Positions 34,607-48,100 of a DNA stretch of 64,000 bases are shown piece by piece. A program made the translations under genes and the position numbers. The first letter of the stretch is position 1. Each line of letters starts with the position of its first letter. The stretch comes from Ceratobasidium sp. AG-K. Lineage: Eukaryota; Basidiomycota; Agaricomycetes; Cantharellales; Ceratobasidiaceae. The stretch covers positions 1,736,001 to 1,800,000 of the forward strand of contig JAWNGF010000006.1 of NCBI GenBank assembly GCA_037039685.1. The letters are read 5' to 3'. Below the pieces are notes generated by a model. The model ran no database searches and was not told the origin of the DNA. It saw only the letters and a list, made by a program, of their open reading frames with translations.

Positions 34607-37600
34607 ATGAGTTCCCCTTCTCCAAAAGCAAAGTCCGGCTTTCGCAAGTTCGTACGCAAAAAATTGGACGAGGCGTTTAAACACACGCCTAGCCACACCC
34701 CGTGTCCACGACCCGCGTCGCCAAGTGCACTCTTGCAACCTCCGCGTTTCGAGCTTGGTCTGTCGGCCGATCCTGCATCCGCTCACACACCCGCATCGGG
34801 AGTAGGCCAAAAACCAACATTGATGCCGGCAGGGCCATTCGCAGCTCAGCCAACGCAGCCATCTACTAGTATGGTCCTTGGTGGCGTGTGGATAGGACTT
34901 GAATCTGCGCTGTGCATTTTGCGTGAAAGCGCTCAGTTGTTCCCTCCCATCCAATCCGCCCTTAGCTCGTTTATCAATTGTCTCGACCTTGTACAGGTAT
35001 GTACATTCGTTAAATATTGGCTCATCAGAGAAAAGTTAAGGTTTCTATAAATAGAATGCCCCCACAAATTACAAAGAGAGAGAGGAGTTGGCCTTGGAAC
35101 TGACCGCTCTGATCGCTCTACTTACAGGGCATTTGAAGCAATCGACGTCTGCGCGGATGTCAGAGGCAGTTGCGAATGTCGCTCGGTGAGTAGGAACATT
35201 AGTTGACAGGGTTATACCTAATGCCGCCCGCAGCGCGATTGAAACACAAGCTAAGATGATCGAGGCTAAGCGACTTCGAGGTGCCGGCCCGCGATTGCTG
35301 GGTGCAAGCGCAGACGAGGGGGACATCAGTAATTGCTATCGCCGAATTGGGTCATTGTTTCAGCGGCTACATGTAGGTATGATGCCAGGGGTTATTGGGT
35401 GCCAACTAAGTGTCTAACAGGCCGACGCGAATCTGAGCATGTGGAACATTGTGAACGATCAAATGGCGGTGCGTGTATTCTTGCCGGACTTTCCACTGCT
35501 CAACGGAATCTCTGTCTGATAGAACACGCGACTCGAGGGACTGACCCCAGTGAAACTTGCAAATTACAACTCTAGACTATCCACCGCCATCAGCAGACGT
35601 ACCTGTACTACTGGCACCCGTACTACCATACTTTCCGGGCTAAACCTTTGGTCGAACGACACCTCGCTAGTGGATATATACTGGATGAACGGCATGGCTG
35701 GCACTGGCAAGACCACTATTGCATGCACCTTCTCCGAAGCCCTGGAACAGCGGAAGCAGCTCGCTGCTAGCTTCTTTTGCACACGGACCTCGCCCGAATG
35801 TCGGGAGGTTTCCAGGATCATACCAACAATCGCTTACCAGATCGCACGCTATTCCATCCCATTCCAGTCCACCCTCTGCGAACTGCTTCAGCAGGACCCT
35901 GACGCCGGCGCAAAGAGTATCACGAAGCAGTTCGAGCTACTGCTCAAGGAGCCTCTGAAAAATGTCAAGGATGCACTACCAAGCAACCTGGTAGTGGTGA
36001 TCGACGCACTCGATGAGTGCAATAACATGCGTGAAGTCGAGCTGTTGCTATCCATCCTTCTCAAAAACGTGAATGATATACCAATCAAGTTCTTCGTGAC
36101 CAGCCGACCCGAACCAGAGATATACAATCGCATGCAGACTGGAGGTCAGGGTGCCCGAATTGTGCTGCATTTGCACGAGGTTGAAAAGTCATTTGTAGAA
36201 AAGGACATCGAGCTATATCTGGAGGCAGAGCTGGAGCCTATGACGCCCACTTTTTCACAGATTAAGGAGGTCGCGAAACGGTCCGGGACACTGTTCATTT
36301 ACGCTGCCACCCTCGTACGCTATATTCAACCCCACAGACCTCAATCGAACCCACATCGACGTCTCCAGTCTGTGATTTCTAGGACTTCAGCGCCTGCCAA
36401 GCAACATACGGCAATCAATGAGCTTTACATGACGGTGCTAAATGAGGCGTTCGGGGACGGGCTAGATGACGACGAGGTGGAATATATGCGCCTCGTAATT
36501 AGAACAGTGGTCTGTGCACAGGTGCCTATTTCAATCGCAACTCTTACTGTGCTGTCCGGACTGGATGATGAACAGCAAGTACTGGCAGCTTTGCAGCCAC
36601 TCCGACCGGTCCTCCATGTCTCGGAGGCGAACAGTTTGGTGTCCACTCTGCATACCTCGTTTCCTGATTTTATACTCGACACCACTCGTTCTGGGGCGTA
36701 CTCATGCAGCTTGCCCACCCATAACGCGTCACTTGCTCACCGTTGCTTCAAAATAATGGAGTCGCAGCTGCGGTTTAATATCTGTCACTTGGAGTCATCA
36801 TATGTGCCTGATTGCGAAGTGGAAAACCTGGATGAGCGGATAAATCAAACCATATCTTCGACACTGTTGTATGCATGTCGGTACTGGGGTGATCACTTAC
36901 GAGAAACCAATTACTCGAGCTTGCAACTCACTATGTTGGAGGATTTTCTTGCCAATCGGCTACTTTTCTGGATGGAAGTGCTGAACTTGATCCAGGAGAT
37001 GAGAAAAGGTGTGGAAGTCCTGACGAAGATCAAGGCGTGGTTGCCAGTGAGTCGGCCGTCGCGGATCTCACACGTGGGGAACTCAATCGTGCTTAACTGC
37101 CTTAGATTGGTGTTACGTACGCCAGCGGGGGAAAGCAAGTTGAAGATGCCCGGAAATTTGTCACGACTTTTGCAAGCAATCCGGTTTCACAGAGCACCCC
37201 GCACCTCTACATCTCGCTGTTGCCATTTTGTCCGAAATCCAGCTTTGTTTTCAACCAGTACTACTGGAGGATGAAGGGACTGATCGATGTGACAGGAACA
37301 GCGATGGAAAGAAGAGAAACGGCAGCGTTAGCGAGCTGGAGCGCCGAGTCTTACGTATATTCAGTCGCCTATTCGCTGGATGGAGGCCGCGTTGTCCACG
37401 GATGCAAGGATGGATATGTTGTTACACGTAACGCACACGACGGCGCACTGTTTTCAACCCTATGTATTGAACCCACTAGCGGAGTTTGTGCAGTTGAGTA
37501 TTCACCTGACGGCACTCGCATTGCCTCTGGGTGTGACGATGGCACCATCCGCATGTGGAGTGCATATGACGGCGCGCTCATTATTGGCCCGCTTCAGGGC

Positions 37601-39361
37601 CACGTTGGCCAGGTCCTTTCTCTAGCATATTCGCCCGATGGCGCATTGATTATTTCTGGCGGAGACGACCGTGTTATCCGAGTCTGGGATGCCTTGGTAG
37701 GTGCGTTATTTGCTGGCCCACTCGAAGGCCACTCTGGGTCAATCTTTTCGGTTACATATTCACCCGACGGTACTCGAATCGCCTCTGGATCCGATGATAG
37801 CACCATCCGAGTATGGGACGTACAAAGTTGGATTTCCATTGCCGCCCCGATGAGAGGCCACACTGGCGGGGTTAGGTCGGTTGATTACTCGCCTGACGGT
37901 ATCTGTATTGCCTCGGGGTCTAACGACCACACTATTCGAGTGTGGAATGCGCAGAACGGCGCACTTGTGATTGATCCACTCAAAGGCCATACTGGCCCGG
38001 TGTGCTCGGTTGCATATTCGCCCGATGGTGCTCGTATTATCTCTGGATCTGCAGATTGTACAATCAGGGTCTGGGATGCGTACAGCGGCGCGTTTATCCT
38101 TGGGCCTCTTGAGGGACACACAGACTACATCTGGGCAGTTGCACATTCACCCAATGACGCCCGAATTATCTCTGGGTCCTTCGATAAGACTGTTCGAGTT
38201 TGGGATGTTGCTTGTGGTGCACTCATTGCCGGAGATCCCAGAGGCCATACTGAGCAATTCCGCTCGGTTGCTTGCTCGCCTGACAGTACTCGCATCGTGT
38301 CTGGCTCCATGAATGGGACTGTTGAGGTGAGAAGCGCACGCGATGGCGCGTTAACCGTTGGCCCACTACGGGGTCACGCTGAATGCGTCGAATCGGTTGC
38401 ATATTCCCCTGATGGCACTCAAGTTGCTTCCGGCTCCTCTGATAACACCATTCTCATCTGGAGTGCACATACCGGCGTACTAATTGCTGGTCCACTGACT
38501 GGCCACGTTGATAGGGTATCTTCTGTCGTGTATTCACCGGATGGTACGCGAATTGCCTCCGGTTCTGCTGATCACACTATCCGAGTATGGAGCATACAAG
38601 ACGGTACGCTCGCCATAGGTCCACTCGAGGGCCACACCAACTCCATCACGTCCGTTGCGTACTCACCTGACGGCGATCGTATCGTCTCTGGCTCCTACGA
38701 TCACACCGTCCGAGTATGGAATGCACATGACGGTAAACCTGCTGCCGACCCTTTTGAGGGTCATGATAACATAGTCTACTCAGTTGCGTATTCACCAGAC
38801 GGTACTTGCATCGCTTCCGCGTCTGGTGACCTGACTATCCGAGTATGGAATGCCTACGACGGAACGCTTGTCATTGGTCCGCTCCGAGGTCCTGCTCCCT
38901 TCATGTCGGTGTCATATTCGCCTGACGGAACTCGTATGGCCTCTGGGTCCTATGATAGCACCATTCGACTATGGGACGCACGCAATGGTACACTCATTAG
39001 TGGCCCACTTGATGGCCACACAGGTTGGGTGGGTTCGGTTCTATACACACCTGATGGCACTGGCATAGTATCTTGCTCTGATGATTACACCATCCGAGTA
39101 TGGCGAGGACAAGGGACGTTGATTGACAATAACCATCCCCTCACCACAAGGCGTAATCTTCCCAGCTCGGGCGACTTGAAGGATGGATGGGTTCTCGGTT
39201 TCAATTCTAGATTGCTCTTTTGGATGCCACCCGAGCTCCAGCATATACCCATCTCTTCTACGCTTTGCTGTCCGCTGGTTATTGGTCGAACAGGGACTTT
39301 GCGTTTCAATTATGACAACCTCTTCCTTGGCGGGAATTGGGCTCAATGTTATCAACCATGA
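34607..39361 (+). CDS. NACHT-WD40 NLR-like protein with helical N-terminal domain
   Basis: A large STAND/NLR-type signalling ATPase; fungal relatives act in heterokaryon incompatibility and programmed cell death. Six exons (34607-34996, 35055-35185, 35234-35372, 35421-35468, 35523-37046, 37106-39361) give 1495 aa with all phases consistent. Residues 1-80 are basic and Pro/Ser-rich. Residues about 90-200 form amphipathic helices resembling the four-helix MLKL/HeLo-like bundles of Agaricomycete NLRs; this last assignment is inference. The NACHT domain has Walker A GMAGTGKTT (293-301) and Walker B VVIDALDEC (394-402). A helical region follows (to about 800), then 14 WD40 repeats (about 823-1416) in two sets of seven, many nearly identical (GPLxGHT...SVAYSPDG...IRVW). 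The tail ends near WAQCYQP. No defect is visible. It converges on a decayed relative at 46256-40622. Confidence 0.88.
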
Positions 39362-40621
39362 TGATAGTTTTCGAATATGATATTTCTGAGACATTTCTGT
39401 TCTTGGTTCCCTATTCTACAGTTGGCTTCATACGTACCAAATTTGAAAGAGAGCTGATGTGGAAGGTATCCGGTACCACATGTATGCTGCTTTACAGCTT
39501 ATACTTTCTTGGCTTAAATATTTTGAAATCCACATTAGCCCTTTTCACTGATAGCATGTGTTAGACGGCGTATGGACTGCATTTGCTGAGAGTAACCAAT
39601 TATGATAACGCGTTGAGAATACATGTAAACGCGTTACACAGAAACACGTAAGTTAGGTCACAAATAATATCTTGACCTAGCTCCGTCTTACCTTATGATA
39701 ATTTGACCTCTTGTATTTTACTCGTTCACCACCTACGCGCATGAACAGAAATTAGTGGTTCAATAGGACATATATGCGCTCTGCGAAACAATACATTTGA
39801 TCAGGATTGCCACGACAGCGCATGCGTTGGTGAGTCAATCGTACGTCGATGTATCGAGATGAGCAATGGCTGCCAAGGTTCGAAATACCCGATGGAGCCA
39901 TTTTGAGCCTTGAAATAATCGTGTTGAGACTAGTAACAGTTTGTATATACTGAATCGAACACGTAGCTATATGAGTATCTCTTATGTGTCTCTGGGCTCG
40001 GGGACAGGGGTGTGCCGTTCCGGACGGGCAACCGTGAATGACGTTTGGGGGTGACCGCCCCTTGCGACGCCACTGGCGGGTTTCTGCCCACCGGTCGCGA
40101 GCTACTCTGACCTCCTTTGGTGTCTGCCCTCTGGAGACGAGTCCCGCTCGCGCCTCGGTGACACTAGAACCCCCATCCGCCCGCTACGACGGATGCTCCG
40201 GACCTTCTGGCACCGAGCAGCAACGGTATGCGTGGTCATGGTTGCCGGAGCACCACGATACTGAATCCTAAGTGTGTACTGTTGACTCTGTACCAACACA
40301 TATTGCTTCCAGATAGATGCTTCTTTCCCGAGTAGGAATTACTGCGTCTTATCACAGCATATACATCAAATCATTCGTATACATTTGCTTTCCTCCTGCT
40401 CTACATCGCTAAGATAGCTTTGAGTATCGAGACGTTCTTGTATAACCCTCAATGAATCGCCCGTCTATTCGGTCGCCCGAAGCCTTGAGATTATCCGCTA
40501 AAGCGCAGCATGAAGCAGCGCATTGAGATCAGCGCATGTAGTGTATCGATGCGAGAAGAATCACGATACACAAAAAACCAGCATCAAGCATATCACGTCG
40601 CAAAGCGAAAGATACATGCAA
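39362..40621. other. Spacer between the two convergent NLR genes
   Basis: No gene recognised. The first part is AT-rich 3' flanking sequence. Around 40000-40260 the composition turns GC-rich, with short frames on both strands that do not resemble any family. Confidence 0.4.
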
Positions 40622-43600
40622 TTAGCGCAAAACTGACCCACATGAAGGAACAAAACACTCATGCCACCGTTCTCCCAGAACTGTGCTGGCATCAATACAG
40701 GTGGTACAGCGAGCATTCATGATGATAGGGTTGGAGGGAGTGAGCCACCCAAACCCGTCCTCCAGGTCGGACGGCACCCAGAACGGCCGCCGTGAGTGCG
40801 AGTCGATCAACCACCCGTTATCGTCGATCGCCCAGTCGTCTGAAGCTGTGGCACCTGCTTGAGTGATGGCAAATAAGTCCTAGATCCGAGCCGTATTGTC
40901 CCATGAGCCACAGAGGATGCGTGCACCATCCGGAGAGAATGTGGCGCAGCTTATCCTGTTCGTGCGCGCCTCAAGCGGGCCGGCCACCATCGTGCCGCTA
41001 TGTGCGTCCCACACGCGCACTGTTCCATCCTCGGAGCTGGAGGCGACGAGCGATCCGTCGGGGGAGAATGTGACGGACAAGACCTAGGGACTATGACTTG
41101 TGAATGGACCGTGATTGTGTGGTCTCATCGAGTGAAAATGCCACGCAGTCGACATGTTTGGTGTGATGATGAGACGTCCAGAGTGATATGGTGCCGCCAT
41201 TGGCGCCCCATATTCGTACTGCGTTGTCTTCGGAGCCAGAAATACTACGAGCGTCATCGGGAGAGAACCCGATCGACGCAGCTCTACTGTAGACTCTGAA
41301 TTGCTCTGCGATTGATGCACCGGTGTGTGAGGACCATATGTGGATGGTGCCATTATTGGAGCCCGATGCAATCCGACTTCCATTGGGCGAAAATTCGACC
41401 GAGTCGACCGACCCTGTGTGTCCCTCGAACGGGCCAGCAAGTAATGTGCCCATCGACGCGTCCCACATGCGCAGGGTGAAATCGCGAGAGCCAGATACAA
41501 TGCACGATCCGTCTGGCGAGAATGACACCGAGGTGACCTCATCGGCATGACCTGTGAATGGACCGGCGACGAGTGAGCCGTTATGAATGTCCCAGACGCA
41601 GATCGTATAGTCGCCCGAGCCGAAGGCAACGTGGGTACCATCGGGTGACACGGAGAGAGAGTAGATAGGGCCGGTATGTCCTAAAGCGTCGGTAGTGCCC
41701 ATCACCCCGTGGCGTGTGTCCCATACGCGGATCGTGCCATCCTCAGAACCAGATAGGATGCGCGTGGCGTCTGCAGTAAACAGTACCGAATTGACAGGGT
41801 CACTGTGCCCCTTGAATGGACCAGCTAGCAGTATGCCAATCACTGAATCCCAAATGCGAATCGTCCAATCACCTGAGCCTGATACAACCTCAGAGCCATC
41901 GGATGCGAGCGAAGCACACGTGACATCCTAGGTATGACCCTCAAACGGGCCGGCTACAGTTAGTTACATTACTATATGCAGAAATCACGTGCGAAGAGGA
42001 TTTGGCTTGGATCCAAGTAAATCGACCTACAGAAAATGTGTGTTAAATACAATAAGATAGAGCAGTGTCAGGGCTACATACCATATAAACTGGCGTGTCT
42101 TTAGTACCAAAAATGACTGAGTTAAAAAATTACTAAACGCGAGGCTGTGTCCATACCGTTTTGTAACACACGGTTGTGCTTGAACACTCCCTGTTGGCAC
42201 TTGTCAACCAGAGGGTTATGGTACCTGCTATTAAACGATTATGACACATTTGGGCTACTATCATTGTAGGATGGCTTTATTCAATGGTGAGAGAACTAGA
42301 ATTGCTAAAGATCCACAAAAAAAGCGCTGAGCAAGGGATTTAAGGCTCAATGGGTGTGTTATGTTTTTGAGCAACTCTAAATGCCACCTAAGATGCTATT
42401 TGGGTAAAAGATTGCTGTAGAGTTACTAGCACAGGTCTTGGGGTGATTTTACATTTGCTTTCCCATTGAAAACAAGTTTCATATGCGCACACATGAGGCC
42501 CACACAGCAATATTACTGCATTTTGGGATGCTTACTCACTGTCAATTGGCTTGATACTGCCTATACACATGTATAAGTGACAGGAAATTTTGCTGTGCTG
42601 AGAATCGCCTTGCTCCAGCACCGCCAATGGGCTGTTAAGAGGCAAACTTATGGGAGTAAAACGACCCTGTCGCCTAACTCCAGCAAATCTTGGTCACCCC
42701 AAGCATTTGAACGGATAATCAAAAAACAGGGCAGCCGTAATGAGATAAGATCTATGGCTAATCCCTGAATGAGGGTGTCCTTGTTCTAATGAGCTCATAG
42801 AGAAACGATTTAGGTTTGCCAAGGTAGGGTGCCAAGGTTGTTTTCCCTTTGTAAGTTTGCCTCTTCATGGCCCATCAACGGCTTTGGAGCGATGCAATAC
42901 TCAGTCCTACAGCAGCTCTTGTTATTTATGGATGTCTATAGTTATCATTGAGTGAGAAAACAACGTTTAAGTGCCCCAAAATGCAACAATACTGCTGCCT
43001 GGGCCGCATGTATGTGCAAACAAAACGTGTTTCCAATGGGAAAACAAATGTAAAGTACACAAAAAAAAACCCTTCTGATCGATTTAATGAACTATTCTAC
43101 CCAATGAAAACGTCGATTCATGTCCGAGGCCTCTCAAAAATGTATGACACCCATTGAGCCTTAAGCCCCCTGCTCTGTGCCTTGTTTCACATCTATTTAG
43201 CAACCTGGGATCTCTTATCATCTAAGAAAGTTACCCTGAGATAGTGATACACCAGTTTTAGTATAATACTCTAACCACGGGTAGTATACTGCCTGAGTTG
43301 ATTAGCACCAACGGGGGGTGCTCAAGCTCAAGTGTGTGTTACAAAACAGTATGGGCACAGCCTCGTGTTTAGTAATTTTTTAACTCAGTCATTTTTGGTG
43401 CTACAGACACTCCAGTTTATACTGTATGTAGCCCTGACACTGCTCTATCTTATTGTATTTAACACACATTTTCTGTATGTCGATTTACTTGGATCCAAGC
43501 CAAATCCTCTTCGCACGTGATTTCTGCATATAGTAATGTAACTAACTGTAGCAACGTGCCGCTGGGCATGCCCTACACTCTAGCAATCCAGTACTCCTAG

Positions 43601-46256
43601 CCAGAAGGGAGGCGCAATCCGTCGGAGGAATAAGCAATGGAGCGCACTGCCTCGGATGTCCCTGGATTGATCCCTGAACGACCGTGCGGGTCTGCCAGTC
43701 GCATACCCGAATCGTGCAGTCACCGGAGCCAGAGGCAAGATGCCTCCGGTTTGGCGAAAATGCGACGGGCTACACCCCGTCCTGATATCCCTCGAGAGAT
43801 TCACCAATTGGAGCGCCTGAGTGCGCATCCCAGGTTCGAATCGTACGATCTTCCGAGCCGGAAGCGAGGTGAACTCCATCGAACGGGAATACTACAGAGC
43901 GCACGATTTGAGAGTGGCCGCACAACGGACCAGCGATTGCGTTGCCTCTATTTGCATCCCAGATTCGTATTGTTTGATCTGTTGAACCAGGAGAAATGCG
44001 GGTGTCGTCAGGAGAGTATGCGATCGAGAGGACCTCGTCGTGATGCCCCTCCAGTGGTCCGGTTATGCGAGCGCCACTGAATGTATCCCATATGCTTGCT
44101 TCCTCACTTTCCGCGTCGTAGTGACCAGATCCGCAGGAAATATGTTTGCCATCGCACGAGTGGGCAATACTGTGAACAGGGTCCCCAACAAACCAAGTCG
44201 CAAGTGTTGATTTCGCTCCCACCTCCGTCGCTGCTCCTTCCACTCGTATCAGACCTCGCATCAGCGGCCAGTATGTCTGTCGTATTCGACTCCGTCGTGA
44301 TGTAAACGGCAGCGCGGAAATGTATATATGCGGTGTGCTAAGGGAACAGGGATTGGCAGCAAAGGTTGTGGCAAAGTTACGTGGGTCGTAAGCGAAATCA
44401 CAAAGTTCAATGCAGTCATCATTATTCTACGTTACTTTAGTCAACATCCTCCTCTTGAAAATGAACACTTACTGCTAACCAGTCCACCGTTTTGCTCAAT
44501 ATACCCTCGCCATCGTTACTTTGTCCCTTGAGACTTAGCACCTCCATCCAGAATAGTAACTGACGCTCCAGAAACCCGTCGAGCGGCGATAAAAGAGTCT
44601 TCGAATGTGGCGCCCCGGTTATGTGGTCTGACCAATACTGACACGCGTAGAATAACCCCGGGGAGATGGCTGCATCAACCCGACCTTTCAAGCTTGGCAC
44701 GTCTTTATCGAGGCGGTATGGGGTCTCGAGGTTACTAACATTGAACCGGAGTAATTGTGTCATTCTGTTGAAACAGCGGGTTGCAAGATACGAGTTGTGT
44801 GATCGTTCGGGTCTTAGAAAAACTCCTTGGAACGGTCACGGTTGAGCAGTAAGTCTGGAAATGATGCGTGCAGGGTCGAGACGACCTCGAAGCTGTCCAA
44901 TATGTGTAGAACCAATTGCAGGGACTGAATCACCAAACGGATTTGCCTTTCATTACCGATGTCGAGTAGCTCCGAAATCATGGCTGGACCTATCGGCTCT
45001 CTCGCACACACAACCGTCCAGAGCGTCCGTCGAAGTCTTTCCACCTCGTTTAACTCAAGGTGTTCACCATTCAACGCCTTGGAAAGTATGGTTCGGTATA
45101 GACTGTCTAGTACAGTACATTCTGTAGGCGTTCTTGGGTGTCCACCGCGCCAGAATTCAAAGTGACATATCGAACTGCCGGGGTAGCGAAGATGAACAGC
45201 CAGCCGGCAAGGGCAGCAAGTCGGTCGATATCGGAAGAAAAAAATTGGAAAGATCGAAGCTCCTGGGTCAAATACGTCTTGATGTCCGCTTCGACTAGTG
45301 ATTGCTCAATGTCGTGTAGCCAAAGAATGGAGCGTAGAGTACCTGTGTGAGACTCCATGCTGCTGCAGATCGAAGGCTCGGGTCGACTAGCAACGAAGAA
45401 CTTGACAGGCAGGTTTTCCGCATATTGAATCAGTAGCTCCAGCACACCTTTGGTTCCTCCAACGTCGGCGCACTCGTCTACCGCGTCGATCACTACTACC
45501 ACATCATTTGGTACCGCCTCGCCCATTTCCGTCAATGGCCTTGATATGAGGCGCTCGAACTGCGTGCTGATATTGCGCTTCGCGACGTCCGGGTCACGCT
45601 TCAGAACGTCACATAGTACTTTCCGGTATGAGTTTGAGTACCAGCTGAGCTGGTAGGCGATCTTCTGCACGATCTTGTTTACGTCGCGACAGTCTGGTGA
45701 GTTGCGGGAGCAAAAGAAACTGCCGCCAAGCCGCCCGTCCTCATCCAGCATCTCGCATAATGTGTAAGCAATGGTCGTCTTACCGGTGCCAGCCATGCTG
45801 TTCAACCAATAGATCTTCGTGCCGTTGCTCTCACGATTCCGGATCCAAATGTTCTGGAGGACTTCGACCCGAGTGTTATTTGTGCACCTAGCTCGCTTCA
45901 TATCTGTGATAGGAAGCGCTGCATTATAGCAGGCCTCGTAAGCTGGCATGAGCTCTTTGAGACGAGTATCGTGCGAACATAACATGTCTTAGTTTCTGTC
46001 AAGCCCAAGGAACGCTCAAGCGCATACCTTCTGTTGCTCTTGCATTTCATCCCTTGGGCTCGGAAAGTTTGTGATCATTTGAACGGACGGTATACCGGTC
46101 TGTGAACTGGCTTGAAAGGAGGTTGAGCCATACACTATATGAGGCTCATGGTTGAACCTCGGTGGGATCGGTGCGTATGGGCTATGGCGGGGTGTCGGGC
46201 GCGACGAACTGGCGGGAAACTGGCTGTCCCGGCGGGATCCCGATCCGGTTGCCATT
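40622..46256 (-). pseudogene. Decayed NACHT-WD40 NLR-like gene, interrupted by a transposon
   Basis: In transcription order: a Pro/Ser-rich N terminus from 46256 (MATGSGSRRDSQF...); a NACHT domain in 45107-45985 (Walker A SMAGTGKTT, Walker B VVVIDAVDEC); a helical region broken by a frameshift near 45110 and a stop near 44814 (44814-45074, 44437-44763); and a WD40 region from 44261. The WD40 part has TAG in place of Trp just after ...EGYQDGV (about 43767), a frameshift near 43660, a 1592-bp element insertion (41957-43548), another stop near 41930, and a break near 41090. It ends in a C-terminal segment (40622-40810, ...GWLIDSHSRRPFWVP...) typical of these proteins. At least five lesions make it non-functional. 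Its N-terminal region differs from that of the plus-strand gene. The 5' exon joins the NACHT exon out of phase, so even the start is uncertain. Confidence 0.85.
41957..43548. mobile_element. Tc1/mariner-like fold-back element in the NLR pseudogene
   Basis: The element starts CAGTTAGTTACATTAC and ends with its exact reverse complement, flanked on both sides by TA (41955-41956 and 43549-43550), the classical Tc1/mariner target. The inverted repeats are not confined to the ends: similarity continues inward with moderate divergence to about 42665 and from about 42845. The whole 1592-bp element is therefore a giant hairpin with a loop of about 180 bp. It has no transposase. The WD40 repeats of the host gene resume on either side, which fixes the boundaries. 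Confidence 0.85.
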
Positions 46257-48100
46257 ATATATAGCACCCAGCGTTCGGTATTCGGGTGGAGCAGGGCTCT
46301 CAGCGAACAGATCTATATAGAGGACTGACGCGTCGATAAGCTGTGATTGCTGCACCATGGTCAAGTTGAGGCTGAGTTGCAAATAGATGGTGAGCCCAGC
46401 GTGCAGAAGTCGGCGGTATCGGACATGCGGAATTTGAAGTGGGAACGCTCGCCCTCTGACTGTGTTCGTCCACCACATCATCCTACTGGTGCTCCAACTC
46501 CCCTACCAGATCTTGGATTATCCTCTGAATCTAAAATATGATACAGTTCCTATAACACTCACTTCACCGGGTTTTCAAGGTATGCCAATTTCACACGACT
46601 AAACTAAACTCGAGGTGACAAACTATCGTGTCCTTCAGCAAGCTAGCATCGAATCATCGGGCTGGAAACCCGTCTGCGAGGACTACTTCCTCAACGCACA
46701 GATTCCCCCTTATACACCACCCTGTCCCGCGGCCGCACCCGCCTAGACCGCCCTTGGTTCGCATTCGGGACGGCATCGATGGAACCACACGGGTCGTTGG
46801 GAAGAAGTAGATTTGGTGCAACTGGAAACCGGAGCTCGAGGTGAATGCTTTCCCGCTTGTCATATGGCACTGGCTGACTGGATTCAGATCAGTAATCAGC
46901 AGATATCCCACCCAAGAATCGCCGTGCACGGTGAGCCTCGAGCTGGTGGCGTAACGGTGTATATCTGGGATCTGGGACATTAATTTGATACTTCCCGCCA
47001 CGAGCCTCGTCGGTGCGATTCGTGGTCCTATGGGTGAACATATCCGTACACTCCGCAATGCCGACTTCCATACCTTTTCCTCGCAATCTTGGCGGCGCTA
47101 TGGGCGCTGCCGGCCGGTAAGCCATCCTGTTCATGGTCTTTGCGAGAACTTGCGGCTCAGTAAAGATATGGTCGTGGTAGTTGTTGACCGCCACCAGTTG
47201 CGAATCGTTGAGACATCGACTCCATCCGTGTGCGTCACGTAGGACAACCAATCGTTTGGCACATCGTCCTCTCCTCCCCACCTTAACCCACCCCATTTGC
47301 CTGCCTTGGCCTTGGCGCATATCAAGTCAATCTTCTCGCCCTGCCCTCCGACGAGTCACCGCTGAACACCTGGACACGATCGCCCCATCCGTCAATCCTA
47401 TGCTCACCAGGCAATGGATGACTCGGAGTTTTCGCACGGTGGTTAGTTGTGGCACACCCCCCCGCTCCACGGCTTACGCTTGGGAGAGATTCAACGTCGA
47501 CTTGCCATCCGATCCCAGCTTCAACACACTTGACCGCCCGTCCGTCACCGTCGTCACCGCCCCGATGATCGAGCCTAGCACTCGGGGTATGATCGACGGA
47601 TTCCACCTAGCTCGGGGGTACTACCGGTGAACGCGTCCAACCTATCCGACGAACAACATCCGGTTTTCCCACACCCTGCTGGTATATTCTGCGACGGGTG
47701 TTTTGACGACGCTATGAGCGCATAGGGTTCGCATGATCGCATCTACGAGCTTGATTGACGATCTTCTAACTTGGCTTGACACAGTGGATGCTACCACGCT
47801 TTGAACTCAAGTCACTCGTGTATGACGTACATCCCAAATACATAATTTTGATACCAATACCAATCCCGCTGCTCACAACCCCAGCCTATACGTCAACCCT
47901 ATTGGCTCTGATTTGCTGTGGATAATGGAACGGCACTGCATCTCAAACGCAGATGTATGTGAGTGTGTATTGTCGAGTGAAGGCCGCGAACTGTGGCTCG
48001 GTGAGCTACGTGAATGACTCAGGGTTCAGAGATGCGGCACAACCGTGAGGGACACTTCATGAGCTTCGATTATATGCGTGGTGCGTCGAGCAGCAGTTGT
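46257..48100. other. Unassigned region upstream of the NLR pseudogene
   Basis: Several overlapping frames occur on both strands between 46600 and 47640 (for example 46889-47320 minus and 47181-47630 plus), but none has recognisable domains or clear splice sites. Part should be the former promoter of the NLR pseudogene. Possibly a decayed gene; nothing can be named. Confidence 0.35.

Noticed and set aside
46600..47640. Overlapping frames as one unknown gene
   Set aside because: Frames on both strands overlap and none has convincing splice sites or motifs; composition alone explains the open stretches.
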